This document shows, in pieces, positions 1-7,780 of a stretch of DNA of 64,000 nucleotides. Source of the DNA: Granulicella sp. L56 (GTDB taxonomy: Bacteria > Acidobacteriota > Terriglobia > Terriglobales > Acidobacteriaceae); NCBI RefSeq assembly GCF_009765835.1, contig NZ_LMUS01000001.1, positions 1 to 64,000 of the forward strand, in the 5' to 3' direction. Position numbers and translations under genes: made by a program. Every line of letters starts with the position of its first letter. Within the stretch, counting starts at the first letter, position 1. A model generated the notes under the pieces. It had not been told where the DNA came from. It worked only from the letters and a program-made list of their open reading frames with translations, and did not search any database.

Positions 1-897
1 GGGAATACGAGCTATACGCCAATCATTGAGCCGCTGATCGATGTGCCGATTGGCAGTCGTTTTCTGATCGAATCGCGCGCCGCGCTAGGCGACACCCTCT
101 CCCCGAATGGCAACGGCTACAGTCATAGCCATTTTATTGCGCTTACTTATCTTCAGGGTGACTACTTCCTATCTCGGCATGTCACTGCCGTTGCTGGCAG
201 TTTTCTGATTCCCTTTAATACCTACAACGATCGCCTATCACCAATCTGGATTGGCAACTTTCAGGATGGTCCGATTATTACTGGTATTGGTGTAATGACG
301 GGTACAGGGGTTGGCGGTATGCTGAGCGGATCTGCCATCGACCGTAATAAGTACTCCATCAGCTATAACGCCTGGTTCTCCACCCGGAGCGGAAACATGC
401 AGTTCAACTCCGAGCGCGCCGCCGGCGGACGCACCAGCCTCTATCTCCCCGAAAAGCGTCTGGAGGTAGGTCTTTCCTATGACCGTCAATTGCAGGGAAC
501 ACGAGAAAATTTCTACGGCGCTCATCTTTGGTGGGAACCTGCGAATACCGCCTTTCGCCTGCGTTCCGAATTCGCGCGTGGTCATCATGCTCAGGGTTAC
601 TGGGCTGAAGCCGACTACCGTATACAAGCATTCGGTGGCCTAGATAGCTGGATAGGCCGCTTCGAGCCTTTATTCCGGATGCAGCAGACATTTCGCCGCG
701 ACACTATCGTCAGCGATAATGTCCCTCTTGTGAATACCAAACGTACTGACTTCGGGTTGGACTATAATTTGCCGCACAATACGCGAATCCTTACGAGCTA
801 TTCACGGCAGTTCTCTTCCTCGGGGAATGAAAATATATGGGAAACCGGGATCGTCTACCGTTTTCTCTTTCCAGTCTGGAAGGATAAATCGCAATGA
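1..897 (+). CDS. Outer-membrane beta-barrel protein, 5' end outside window
   Basis: The frame is open from base 1; a GTG at 43 is internal, so the gene starts before the window. The visible 298 residues alternate hydrophobic and polar residues with many aromatic strand ends (YSISYNAWFS, RLEVGLSYDR, TDFGLDYNL, ETGIVYRFLF), the pattern of an outer-membrane barrel. The stretch with FRLRSEFARG and YWAEADYRI resembles phosphate-selective-porin-like or DcaP-like proteins, but no family motif is decisive. There is no CxxCH, so it is not a fused haem porin. The substrate is unknown. It is followed by a hairpin terminator and converges with the ABC exporter gene. A barrel is likely; the family is not settled. 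Confidence 0.7.
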   Translation, partial: GNTSYTPIIEPLIDVPIGSRFLIESRAALGDTLSPNGNGYSHSHFIALTYLQGDYFLSRHVTAVAGSFLIPFNTYNDRLSPIWIGNFQDGPIITGIGVMTGTGVGGMLSGSAIDRNKYSISYNAWFSTRSGNMQFNSERAAGGRTSLYLPEKRLEVGLSYDRQLQGTRENFYGAHLWWEPANTAFRLRSEFARGHHAQGYWAEADYRIQAFGGLDSWIGRFEPLFRMQQTFRRDTIVSDNVPLVNTKRTDFGLDYNLPHNTRILTSYSRQFSSSGNENIWETGIVYRFLFPVWKDKSQ

Positions 898-927
898 GCC
901 AGAAAGTTAGTTCTATCGTTCGCTCTT

Positions 928-957
928 CCCTGCGGTGATGGATGGTTCACCGCAGGG
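928..957 (+). terminator. Hairpin between convergent genes
   Basis: An 11-bp perfect inverted repeat (CCCTGCGGTGA / TCACCGCAGGG) with an 8-nt loop lies 31 bp after the barrel gene's stop. No T-run follows immediately. It probably ends the rightward transcript and may also serve the leftward ABC gene. Confidence 0.6.
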
Positions 958-1026
958 GTATTACCAAGATAGAGTCTTTTTAGGTTGCGCGCATTCCGCT
1001 GCCACAGGCGATATCACTTAGTGGGT

Positions 1027-2781
1027 CTAGCATTCGATGCCAGATGTTATTCCCTGCTCATCGCCTAATATCATCCGGGGAAATTCTTCGACCAGGCAAC
1101 CTCCCTGAAGCTGGAATACACGGTGGCCAAATACCTGCGTGAGAACGCGGTGCGTTACAAGCAGGACTGTCTTTCGGGAGGCACTTAGATTTTCGAGTAT
1201 CTGCCGTTCGTTCTCCTCGTCCAGTGCGGAAGTTGCTTCATCTAGAAGTAGTAATCTCGCTCCGCGCAATATGGCACGAGCAACGCCTAACCGTTGCCGC
1301 TGTCCACCCGAAAACAACGCTCCGTTGTCGCCAACGCTAGTTTCTAGTCCGAACGATTGTGCTGCCACAAATTCGGCCAATTGGGCAGTTGAGAGCGCTC
1401 TCATCAACTCCTCGTCGCTCTTATCGGGTAGTCCGAACAGCAGATTATTTCGTATCGAATCGTCCAAAAGGACGATCTCCTGCGGTACATACGCGATACT
1501 AGTGCGGTCAACTTGTATCACCCCCTCTGTAGGTTGCGACACGCCAGCAATCAGATTCAGCAGAGAGCTCTTACCACTTCCGGAAGGCCCGTGAAGCACG
1601 ACCGTCTCACCCTCACGCAGAAGAAGGCTCGCGTTTCGCAGGATTGGCGTACCTTCGCGAAAAGAAAAACTCACCTCTTTCAACTGAATGGCAAAACCAG
1701 AATCCGGCAGTAGTACGGGTAATGCGCCTACGCGATATCTACGGCATTCCTTCAACTCGGCGGCCACTATCTTTACATTCTCGTAAGAGCTTTCCATATG
1801 ACCGGCGATGACCGAGATTTGGCTAATGAGGGGAACCATGCGTCGAGAAAGTACGAAATAAAATGCCAGAAGCGACAACATCTGACGCGCGTCTCCATGA
1901 CGTAGTTGAACAGCAACAATAATGCAAAGGAACAGCAGCACCGCGCCTTGATCGGCCACGCTACTCGCAATCTGTGGAAGAAACTTGATACGGACATTGC
2001 TGGCCGCTACATGTTCGGCCTGCCTTCGAATCCGTTCATGAAAGAACCCAAGATTCCTGTAGGTGCGAATCTCCTTTCCCGACGAGAATATATCTGCGAG
2101 GTTCCTCTGAAGCATACGCAGAGACGCCTCACGCTTTTCCGCCGCCAGTTGAAGCCTGCTGCGGATGAACAATTGATGTAATCCATAAAATGCACTAAGC
2201 GCAAAAGCAAACCCACATGCTGCGATTGGACTCTGGTATACAAGTGCTGCAGTCATGGCGACTACGATTACCACAGCCGCTGTCAACTCAATGCAGCGAT
2301 GATAGAACTCGGCAGCTTCACGCGCAGTGTAGAGAGCGTGATTCGAGAGTTCACTACGGTTGGACTCAACGAACCGGCCCCAATGCATCTCGTTATAGCC
2401 CTGTGCCAACCGAAGAAGCAGATCTGTGTAAAGTTTCTGTATCTGATGAATGACGGAGCGTGCCGACAAAAGATCCATCAAGGCACGAAGAATAACAAGA
2501 ATCGACGTGATCAAGGCTGCGGAAATGGCCGTCTTTGGTATCCACCAGAACTGATGTGTTGGTCCGCGCCCCTGTAGGAGGAGGAACAGCAGATACATTG
2601 CGGCTGCAACGGCAAGGTCGCAGAAGCCGACGGCGATTCTCTCCAGGGTTATCAGCAGAAGTTCGATCCGTTGCCGGCTTCCCAAAAGCCTCATCGCTAC
2701 ACCAATATTTCTGCCGAGGGCAGAAGAGCCATCGACCTTGGCAGCATTATTGACGGGATGCATAGGCACTTGATTTCTCAC
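1027..2781 (-). CDS. ABC exporter, fused permease-ATPase
   Basis: 584 residues. The N-terminal half has about five to six hydrophobic segments (near residues 41-70, 84-102, 164-200 and 278-320), typical of an exporter membrane domain. The ATPase half shows Walker A GPSGSGKSS (398-406), signature SGGQ (491-494), Walker B LLLLDEATSAL (510-520) and the H-loop His near 544. Such half-transporters dimerise and export lipids, peptides or drugs; the substrate cannot be read here. GTG at 2781 opens the frame and ATG at 2763 is an alternative start; neither has a clear Shine-Dalgarno. A phased TGACA array (2815-2852) lies 34 bp upstream, suggesting control together with the cytochrome genes to the right. 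Confidence 0.9.
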   Translation of the reverse strand: MRNQVPMHPVNNAAKVDGSSALGRNIGVAMRLLGSRQRIELLLITLERIAVGFCDLAVAAAMYLLFLLLQGRGPTHQFWWIPKTAISAALITSILVILRALMDLLSARSVIHQIQKLYTDLLLRLAQGYNEMHWGRFVESNRSELSNHALYTAREAAEFYHRCIELTAAVVIVVAMTAALVYQSPIAACGFAFALSAFYGLHQLFIRSRLQLAAEKREASLRMLQRNLADIFSSGKEIRTYRNLGFFHERIRRQAEHVAASNVRIKFLPQIASSVADQGAVLLFLCIIVAVQLRHGDARQMLSLLAFYFVLSRRMVPLISQISVIAGHMESSYENVKIVAAELKECRRYRVGALPVLLPDSGFAIQLKEVSFSFREGTPILRNASLLLREGETVVLHGPSGSGKSSLLNLIAGVSQPTEGVIQVDRTSIAYVPQEIVLLDDSIRNNLLFGLPDKSDEELMRALSTAQLAEFVAAQSFGLETSVGDNGALFSGGQRQRLGVARAILRGARLLLLDEATSALDEENERQILENLSASRKTVLLVTHRVLTQVFGHRVFQLQGGCLVEEFPRMILGDEQGITSGIEC

Positions 2782-2814
2782 AACTCAAAGCTATCAACGC
2801 GTGCGTCTCGTAGT

Positions 2815-2852
2815 TGTCAGGGTTGGGTCGTTGAAATGTCAGCAAAATGTCA
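2815..2852 (-). promoter_or_regulatory. Pho-box-like array upstream of ABC exporter
   Basis: On the plus strand TGTCA occurs at 2815, 2837 and 2848, and a degenerate GGTCG at 2826, so four half-sites are phased at 11 bp. On the exporter's coding strand they read TGACA-N6. PhoB-family regulators bind 11-bp direct repeats of this kind. The proximal half-site (TGACAA) is placed where a -35 element could be. No other gene is seen in the 455-bp gap 2782-3236 apart from this and the next array. Binding is inferred. Confidence 0.5.
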
Positions 2853-3056
2853 TCGAAATGCGCATGGCATTCTGAAATCACAGGACGCCTTGTCGCCGAT
2901 GATTCCTAGCGGCGCAACTTGGCTCAAAGTTTAAGAGCAGTCTCTATCGTTCCTCCTTTGCCATTTCACAGCAGACCTCGTCAACGTGGCTAATGAACGT
3001 CGCAAGGAAGACATCGGGGTGACAACTATCCAGCGACGGTTTGTGTCTCGCAGGTA

Positions 3057-3094
3057 CGACAATCTAGTGACAAACTTCAGACGCTTCCGTGACA
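3057..3094 (+). promoter_or_regulatory. Pho-box-like array upstream of mini cytochrome c
   Basis: Half-sites CGACA (3057), TGACA (3068), AGACG (3079, degenerate) and TGACA (3090) are spaced exactly 11 bp apart, 143 bp before the cytochrome start. This is the same spacing and orientation, relative to the downstream gene, as the arrays at 2815, 3562 and 12086. Operator function is inferred. Confidence 0.45.
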
Positions 3095-3236
3095 TGCTGC
3101 GCCCATAAGGTTCTTAGTTTCTATACATGCAGCGTTGACCGATAGTTCAAGAGATGCAACGAGCTCCTGTCTATTCTGTGCTGCCGCGGGATCCTGATCG
3201 ACTGAACCACATCTTGATTCCCAAAGAGGAGAAACA

Positions 3237-3530
3237 ATGAAGCGCGTGCAACGAGTGATGCTGGGATGTCTTGCACTTGCAGTAACTGCCGCCATAGGTC
3301 AGATGAAAAGTCCGCCTCAACAGCATCGCCCCCCCACCTCTACAAAGGTAGTGCACGCCATCAATCCGGATCGGGGACAGGAGGTATTCAACCAGAACTG
3401 CTCCCGATGCCACAATGCGCCAGAAGGATTCTCACCGGGCATTTCCGGTACGATCGCCAGGCACATGCGCGTACGCGCCAACCTTAGTGAGGCAGACTAC
3501 ACGGCACTCTTACGTTTCCTTAGTCCTTAG
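3237..3530 (+). CDS. Small monohaem cytochrome c
   Basis: 97 residues with an N-terminal signal-like segment and one haem motif CSRCH (about residues 56-60). The C-terminal RHMRVRANLSEADYTALL supplies a probable axial Met and the last helix of a class I cytochrome c. The ATG follows a good AGGAG Shine-Dalgarno. It is a periplasmic one-electron carrier; partners are not shown. It is short for a cytochrome c domain. The next gene encodes a CuA-type protein and the one after a second cytochrome, so the three probably exchange electrons. A phased TGACA array lies upstream. Confidence 0.85.
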   Translation: MKRVQRVMLGCLALAVTAAIGQMKSPPQQHRPPTSTKVVHAINPDRGQEVFNQNCSRCHNAPEGFSPGISGTIARHMRVRANLSEADYTALLRFLSP

Positions 3531-3561
3531 CTTGCTCGTACGAACCACGCTGCGGTATAGG

Positions 3562-3599
3562 TGACAGCATTCTGACAATTGAGTAACGACCGCATGACA
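3562..3599 (+). promoter_or_regulatory. Pho-box-like array upstream of CuA protein
   Basis: TGACA at 3562, 3573 and 3595, with a degenerate TAACG at 3584, gives four 11-bp-phased half-sites 125 bp before the start at 3724. The last reads TGACAA, as in the arrays at 2815 and 12108. Binding by the local PhoB-type regulator is inference. Confidence 0.5.
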
Positions 3600-3723
3600 A
3601 GTGCTCTATCAGAAGCCGCTACGGTGAGACGACTAAGGACCGTTAGACGCCGTCAGTAAATAAAATTCGTTGATACCAATCGTCTCGCAACATACGGCAA
3701 CAAGACATATTCAGGGAGAAATT

Positions 3724-4089
3724 ATGAAAAAGAAGTCTTTGCTTCTAACGCTGCTCATAGGAGCACTCATGGGATCTTCGTTTTCTGCGCCACAGGCTCA
3801 GGCGCAGACCGCACCCCAGCGGATCGTGATTATCGCCAAGAGGTTTTCCTACAATCCCGGAGAGATCACTCTCAAAAAGGGTCAACCGGTAGCGCTTGTG
3901 TTGAAGAGTGAAGATGTCGCGCATGGATTGCGCTTTCGCGACTTCAATGTCACCTTCAAGGTCAAGGCGGGCGGTACGGAAGAGGTACGGTTTACGCCGG
4001 ACAAGACCGGAGATTTCATCGGCCATTGCTCCGTATTTTGCGGTTCAGGTCACGGCTCCATGAGCTTGAAGTTACACGTCGTGGAGTAA
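3724..4089 (+). CDS. Stand-alone CuA-type cupredoxin (COX2-like domain)
   Basis: 121 residues from ATG 3724, which follows an AGGGAG Shine-Dalgarno; the open frame begins at 3670, but the codons before 3724 precede the signal peptide. After a cleavable signal peptide ending near AQAQT comes one cupredoxin domain. The CuA ligand set of cytochrome oxidase subunit II is present: His in EDVAHGL, then CSVFCGSGHGSM, i.e. C-x3-C-x3-H-x2-M. The Glu usual between the two Cys is Val. There are no transmembrane helices and no subunit I gene nearby, so this is a soluble periplasmic CuA carrier rather than an oxidase subunit. Its stop is 2 bp before the cytochrome lipoprotein start, so they are co-transcribed. 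Confidence 0.85.
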   Translation: MKKKSLLLTLLIGALMGSSFSAPQAQAQTAPQRIVIIAKRFSYNPGEITLKKGQPVALVLKSEDVAHGLRFRDFNVTFKVKAGGTEEVRFTPDKTGDFIGHCSVFCGSGHGSMSLKLHVVE

Positions 4090-4091
4090 TA

Positions 4092-4562
4092 ATGCGCGTT
4101 CTCTCTGTTGCTATCACCGCCGCTTGTATCGCTGGATTGACAGGGTGCAAAGCGAGTCCTCCGGGAAAACTGGAGACGAAGACCATAACCTATGCCAAGC
4201 ATCGCTATTTTATCGGTAATAGAAATCAGAAAAACCCGTTGCCCGATGCGCCAGAGACTTTGGCCGACGGCAAGGAAGCTTTTTCGCATTACTGCGCCGC
4301 CTGTCACGGAATGGATGCTCAAAACACCGGCGTTCCATTCGTCGACCACATATCGCCTCCCATTCCGTCGCTCGCCTCCCCCGAGGTGCAGAGTTACACG
4401 GATGGGCAGCTAAAGTGGATCCTCGACTATGGCATCCGACCTTCGGGAATGCCGGGCTCTAAAGGAACTCTAAGTGATGATGAACTGTGGTCGATCGTGG
4501 TATTCCTGCGCCATCTGCCACCTGCGGGCAGTCAGGGAACGCCGGATATGTATACGCACTGA
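4092..4562 (+). CDS. Cytochrome c lipoprotein
   Basis: 156 residues from ATG 4092; a longer open frame from 4026 overlaps the previous gene and lacks a signal peptide. A lipobox LTGC (Cys about residue 17) predicts a lipid-anchored periplasmic protein. The haem motif is CAACH, followed by SGMPGSKGTLSDDELWSIVVFL, which gives the axial Met and C-terminal helix of cytochrome c of the caa3/CccA type. The gene starts 2 bp after the CuA gene. CuA proteins normally accept electrons from cytochrome c, so this is a likely redox partner. Membrane (inner or outer) cannot be decided; the residues after Cys are KAS. Confidence 0.85.
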   Translation: MRVLSVAITAACIAGLTGCKASPPGKLETKTITYAKHRYFIGNRNQKNPLPDAPETLADGKEAFSHYCAACHGMDAQNTGVPFVDHISPPIPSLASPEVQSYTDGQLKWILDYGIRPSGMPGSKGTLSDDELWSIVVFLRHLPPAGSQGTPDMYTH

Positions 4563-4587
4563 GATGCTCCGTGCTTAAGACATCGGT

Positions 4588-5841
4588 GTGAGGAGTTGTT
4601 GCGGCAACGACATAATCATGAACGCAGAGAATGTCACATACGTGGAAGTCAACGGTATAGCATTTACGGTCGGCTTTTTCTTCTCTTTCCGTCTCAGCGT
4701 GGTGCTCCTCTCAGTACGTCTTTTAGGGGTTGAGCCAAGCACAGGGGCAGCGCTAAGCCTTGGTTTGGACCTGCTTTTACTCGGTCTCGTCTGCTTTGGT
4801 GCGTTGGGCGCCACCCACAGCACATTTCGATCCATGTTGCGGTTATCAAGCATTCGGTGGGTGCTTGTGTTTCTGACATTATCCTGTAGCAGTCTCGTGT
4901 GGAGCGAAACTGCGTCTGTGACGGATTCCACTGCTTACTGGTTCGGACTCGTTGCGGACGTTGCAATCGTGGTCTTGCTCCTTCGCAGCGACTCAACAAC
5001 GAGTGTGTCTCATTCGCTAATGAAGGGATTCATCTGGAGCACCTGTTGTCTTGCGATTGTTGCGTGGATCATGCCCATTCAATCGGATCTTCGCCTTGGA
5101 GATGAACAGTTTTTCAATACAAATCAGATTGGAAATCTCTGTGCCTTTGCGGTCTTTCTGGCTCAATATCTCATGAGCCGAAAAGATGGCAAATGGAGAG
5201 TGGTGATATTGTTCTTAGTCATTACTCTCTTTCGCAGTCTGAGCAAGACGACGATAGTTGCCTTCCTCATGAGCGAAAGCTATCTGATAATTGCGGACAA
5301 GGCTATAAGCAGGAAGACGAAGATTCTTTTGATGGCATCCGCAGGATTGCTCATTCTTGCTTTCTGGGGCTTATTTGAAGCCTATTATGACATTTACACC
5401 ACTGCTGGCACCCAAGCCGAAACCCTCACGGGCCGCACTGCGATCTGGCTCTATGTTCTGAATGCAGTTTTCGACCATCCTTGGAATCTATGGATTGGAC
5501 ACGGGTTTGATTCCTGGTGGAAGGTTGTACCACCCTTCGGGGATCAGTTTGAAGCAAGACACGCGGAAAACGAGCTTTTGCAGCAGTTTTATGCTTACGG
5601 CGTCATAGGCGTCTGCATGCTAATCGGAGTGTACGGTAGTCTTTGGCGGCAGATTCGGTTACTCCCGCGAAGCTCTGTAAAAGTAATGTTCTTTAGCATT
5701 CTGCTCTACATTGTTGTGCGCGGCATTGCAGTGGCTGAACCATTCGATCTTTTGCTCCCCTTATGGGCCATCGTGCTGATGAGCGCGCTCATAAATTGTG
5801 AAGGTGCGAGAGCGAAAGGTAACGAAGCTATCTTCTTCTGA
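4588..5841 (+). CDS. O-antigen ligase-like (Wzy/WaaL/ExoQ) membrane protein
   Basis: 417 residues from GTG 4588; ATG 4618 is an equally plausible start and neither has a strong Shine-Dalgarno. About ten hydrophobic segments span the chain. A long periplasmic loop (about residues 265-335) contains TGRTAIWLYVLNAV, IGHGFDSWW and ARHAENELLQQFYAYG, the GR...H...N pattern of the O-antigen ligase/polymerase family. Such proteins polymerise or transfer polysaccharide on the periplasmic face of the inner membrane. It lies 25 bp after a cytochrome gene, with no other glycan biosynthesis gene nearby except the FkbM-like neighbour, so its acceptor is unknown. AT content is higher than in the second half of the window. 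Confidence 0.75.
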   Translation: MRSCCGNDIIMNAENVTYVEVNGIAFTVGFFFSFRLSVVLLSVRLLGVEPSTGAALSLGLDLLLLGLVCFGALGATHSTFRSMLRLSSIRWVLVFLTLSCSSLVWSETASVTDSTAYWFGLVADVAIVVLLLRSDSTTSVSHSLMKGFIWSTCCLAIVAWIMPIQSDLRLGDEQFFNTNQIGNLCAFAVFLAQYLMSRKDGKWRVVILFLVITLFRSLSKTTIVAFLMSESYLIIADKAISRKTKILLMASAGLLILAFWGLFEAYYDIYTTAGTQAETLTGRTAIWLYVLNAVFDHPWNLWIGHGFDSWWKVVPPFGDQFEARHAENELLQQFYAYGVIGVCMLIGVYGSLWRQIRLLPRSSVKVMFFSILLYIVVRGIAVAEPFDLLLPLWAIVLMSALINCEGARAKGNEAIFF

Positions 5842-5903
5842 ATAAATGCATCCGGTATACGGGAAGATAGGAGTTTGTCGCTGAAGATCAGCTAAAGAGG
5901 GGC

Positions 5904-6902
5904 ATGATGTCTACGAGGCAGGTTATTAAGAACGCACTTAGAAGGCTAAAGCTATGGCTTGTCACAGGAGGCGCCCAGAGGGTGATGATGAAAAATCATC
6001 AACTCTTGGGACGTATGGCGAGTTGGCAGGTCCGATCCAGAAAGATGATTTCTTCTCTCCAGGATGTTGAATTCCAGATGAGCTCCCAGTGGGGCGAAGA
6101 CGGAATTATCGACTGGCTCATCGAGCAATCAGAAATTTCATGCGTTTCACAATCGTTCATTGAATTTGGAGTGGAAGATTATCGAGAATCGAATACCAGA
6201 TTTCTATTGCAAAATCGTAACTGGCGTGGCCTCATCATGGATGGCAACAAAGCTGTGACCAGGGCCGTTCGAGAAGATGCTCTAATGGCCTCACACGACC
6301 TGACCGTCCAGGCTTCATTCATTACGCGAGAAAACATCAACGAGTTGATTGCGAATGCCGGCTTTGGAGGCGACATTGGCCTTCTGAGCATCGATCTTGA
6401 CGGGAATGACTACTGGGTATGGGAAGCAATACATGTCATTCGTCCCATCATCTGCATTTGCGAATACAACGCGGTCTTTGGCGATATGTTTCCTGTTTGT
6501 ATACCGTACGAAGCGCAGTTCGACCGTGCGATAGCTCATCATAGTTATCTGTATTTCGGTGCTTCGATTCTCGCTCTTCAGTCTCTGGCGACCAAGAAGG
6601 GATACAGGTTCGTCGGTACAACGTCCGCTGGCAATGATGCATTCTTTGTGCGAGAAGATTACGCACGACAATTCGTGGACAAGTCGCTGCAAAGCGTAGG
6701 GGCACTCCCGTCTTTTTTTCGAGAGTCTCGAGATAGATTTGGCCGACGCAACTATATCGGTGGGGTGGAAAGACTAAAAGAGATCGCAACATTGCCCGTA
6801 GTGAATGTTGTGACTGGTGAAACGGTTCGGCTTGGCGATCTGGAATCGATCTATAGCAAGGAATGGCTATCTGCTATGACAGGAGAGAACAAGGGTTCCT
6901 GA
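5904..6902 (+). CDS. FkbM-like / putative SAM-dependent methyltransferase
   Basis: 332 residues, with ATG after an AAAGAGGGG Shine-Dalgarno. Visible segments SQWGEDGIIDWLIE, FIEFGVEDYRESNT and IGLLSIDLDGNDYWVWEAI resemble proteins in glycan clusters related to the FkbM methyltransferases: a G-x-E-like loop then an acidic D-x-D-G segment. No classical GxGxG is seen, so methyltransferase activity is uncertain. No signal peptide. It lies 62 bp after the O-antigen-ligase-like gene, and the pair may form a short glycan-modification operon. Substrate unknown. Confidence 0.6.
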   Translation: MMSTRQVIKNALRRLKLWLVTGGAQRVMMKNHQLLGRMASWQVRSRKMISSLQDVEFQMSSQWGEDGIIDWLIEQSEISCVSQSFIEFGVEDYRESNTRFLLQNRNWRGLIMDGNKAVTRAVREDALMASHDLTVQASFITRENINELIANAGFGGDIGLLSIDLDGNDYWVWEAIHVIRPIICICEYNAVFGDMFPVCIPYEAQFDRAIAHHSYLYFGASILALQSLATKKGYRFVGTTSAGNDAFFVREDYARQFVDKSLQSVGALPSFFRESRDRFGRRNYIGGVERLKEIATLPVVNVVTGETVRLGDLESIYSKEWLSAMTGENKGS

Positions 6903-7042
6903 CATGTAGGGGCACTCTTTCATCCCAACGTGATGGCTAAGAGTCCAATACGCTCAAATTGTCATCCGATTGTAATTTAATCGCCCTTTGCGAGTAGAAA
7001 TGAGCTTATTGCGATCAGAATAGAATGGTGAGGATCTAGATC

Positions 7043-7780
7043 ATGATCCATGAGATGGAATTGGCGACAGAAATCCAAAACGAAATCCTGCCGACGGTGA
7101 GCCTCGGCACCATCCTCATCATTGAAGATGATCCTCGCATGCAAAAGGTGCTACGCAGGATCTTTACTGAAGAGCGCTATGCCGTTGTTGTCGCGGGTGA
7201 CGGTCAAACCGGGCTGGATCTGTTTCGCAGCGAGCACCCGCTCGCGGTGGTCCTCGATTTGATCCTTCCGAATATTTCCGGACGAGAACTCTGTCAAACC
7301 TTCAAGGGCCTTTCCGCTGAAACGCCGATCGTAATACTCAGCGCGATCACGGAAGTCGCGGATAAAGTGTTGCTTCTTGAACTGGGGGCCGACGATTATG
7401 TCACCAAGCCCTTTAGCCCAAGGGAACTCATGGCCAGGGTTCAGGCAGCCATCCGCAGACAACGCAAGCCGGCGCCGCCAACGATCTATCGCTTCGCTGA
7501 CTGCGAAGTCGACTTTAGGAAAATGACAGTCCGACGCGGCGGGAGGCCTGTCGTTCTAACCGCTCATGAGTTCAAACTCCTGAAGTTTTTCACCGAAAAT
7601 GCCGAGCGCGTCCTGACCCGCGATGTCTTGCTGAACGAGGTCTGGGGATATAATTTCTATCCGACTACCCGTACTGTGGATAATCAGATACTGAAGTTGC
7701 GTCAAAAGCTGGAGCCGGATTCTGCAAATCCGAAGCATCTGTTGACAATTTATGGTGCAGGATACAAATTTGTCCCATGA
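7043..7780 (+). CDS. OmpR/PhoB-family response regulator
   Basis: 245 residues. The receiver domain (about 22-135) has the acidic pair D29/D30, phospho-acceptor D72 in VVLDLILP, switch S100 and invariant K122 in VTKPFSPREL. The C-terminal winged-helix domain (about 148-245) contains VLTAHEFKLLKFF and RTVDNQILKLRQKL, typical of PhoB-type DNA binders. It is a cytoplasmic transcription factor phosphorylated by the kinase encoded by the overlapping next gene. One TGTCA-N6-TGTAA pair lies at 6960-6975 upstream, in the opposite orientation to the four stronger arrays, so autoregulation is possible but weakly supported. Confidence 0.93.
   Translation: MIHEMELATEIQNEILPTVSLGTILIIEDDPRMQKVLRRIFTEERYAVVVAGDGQTGLDLFRSEHPLAVVLDLILPNISGRELCQTFKGLSAETPIVILSAITEVADKVLLLELGADDYVTKPFSPRELMARVQAAIRRQRKPAPPTIYRFADCEVDFRKMTVRRGGRPVVLTAHEFKLLKFFTENAERVLTRDVLLNEVWGYNFYPTTRTVDNQILKLRQKLEPDSANPKHLLTIYGAGYKFVP

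Noticed and set aside
6960..6975. Phased TGTCA pair upstream of the response regulator as a fifth array
   Set aside because: Only one perfect half-site and one TGTAA, and the orientation is opposite to the other four; too weak to list as a site.
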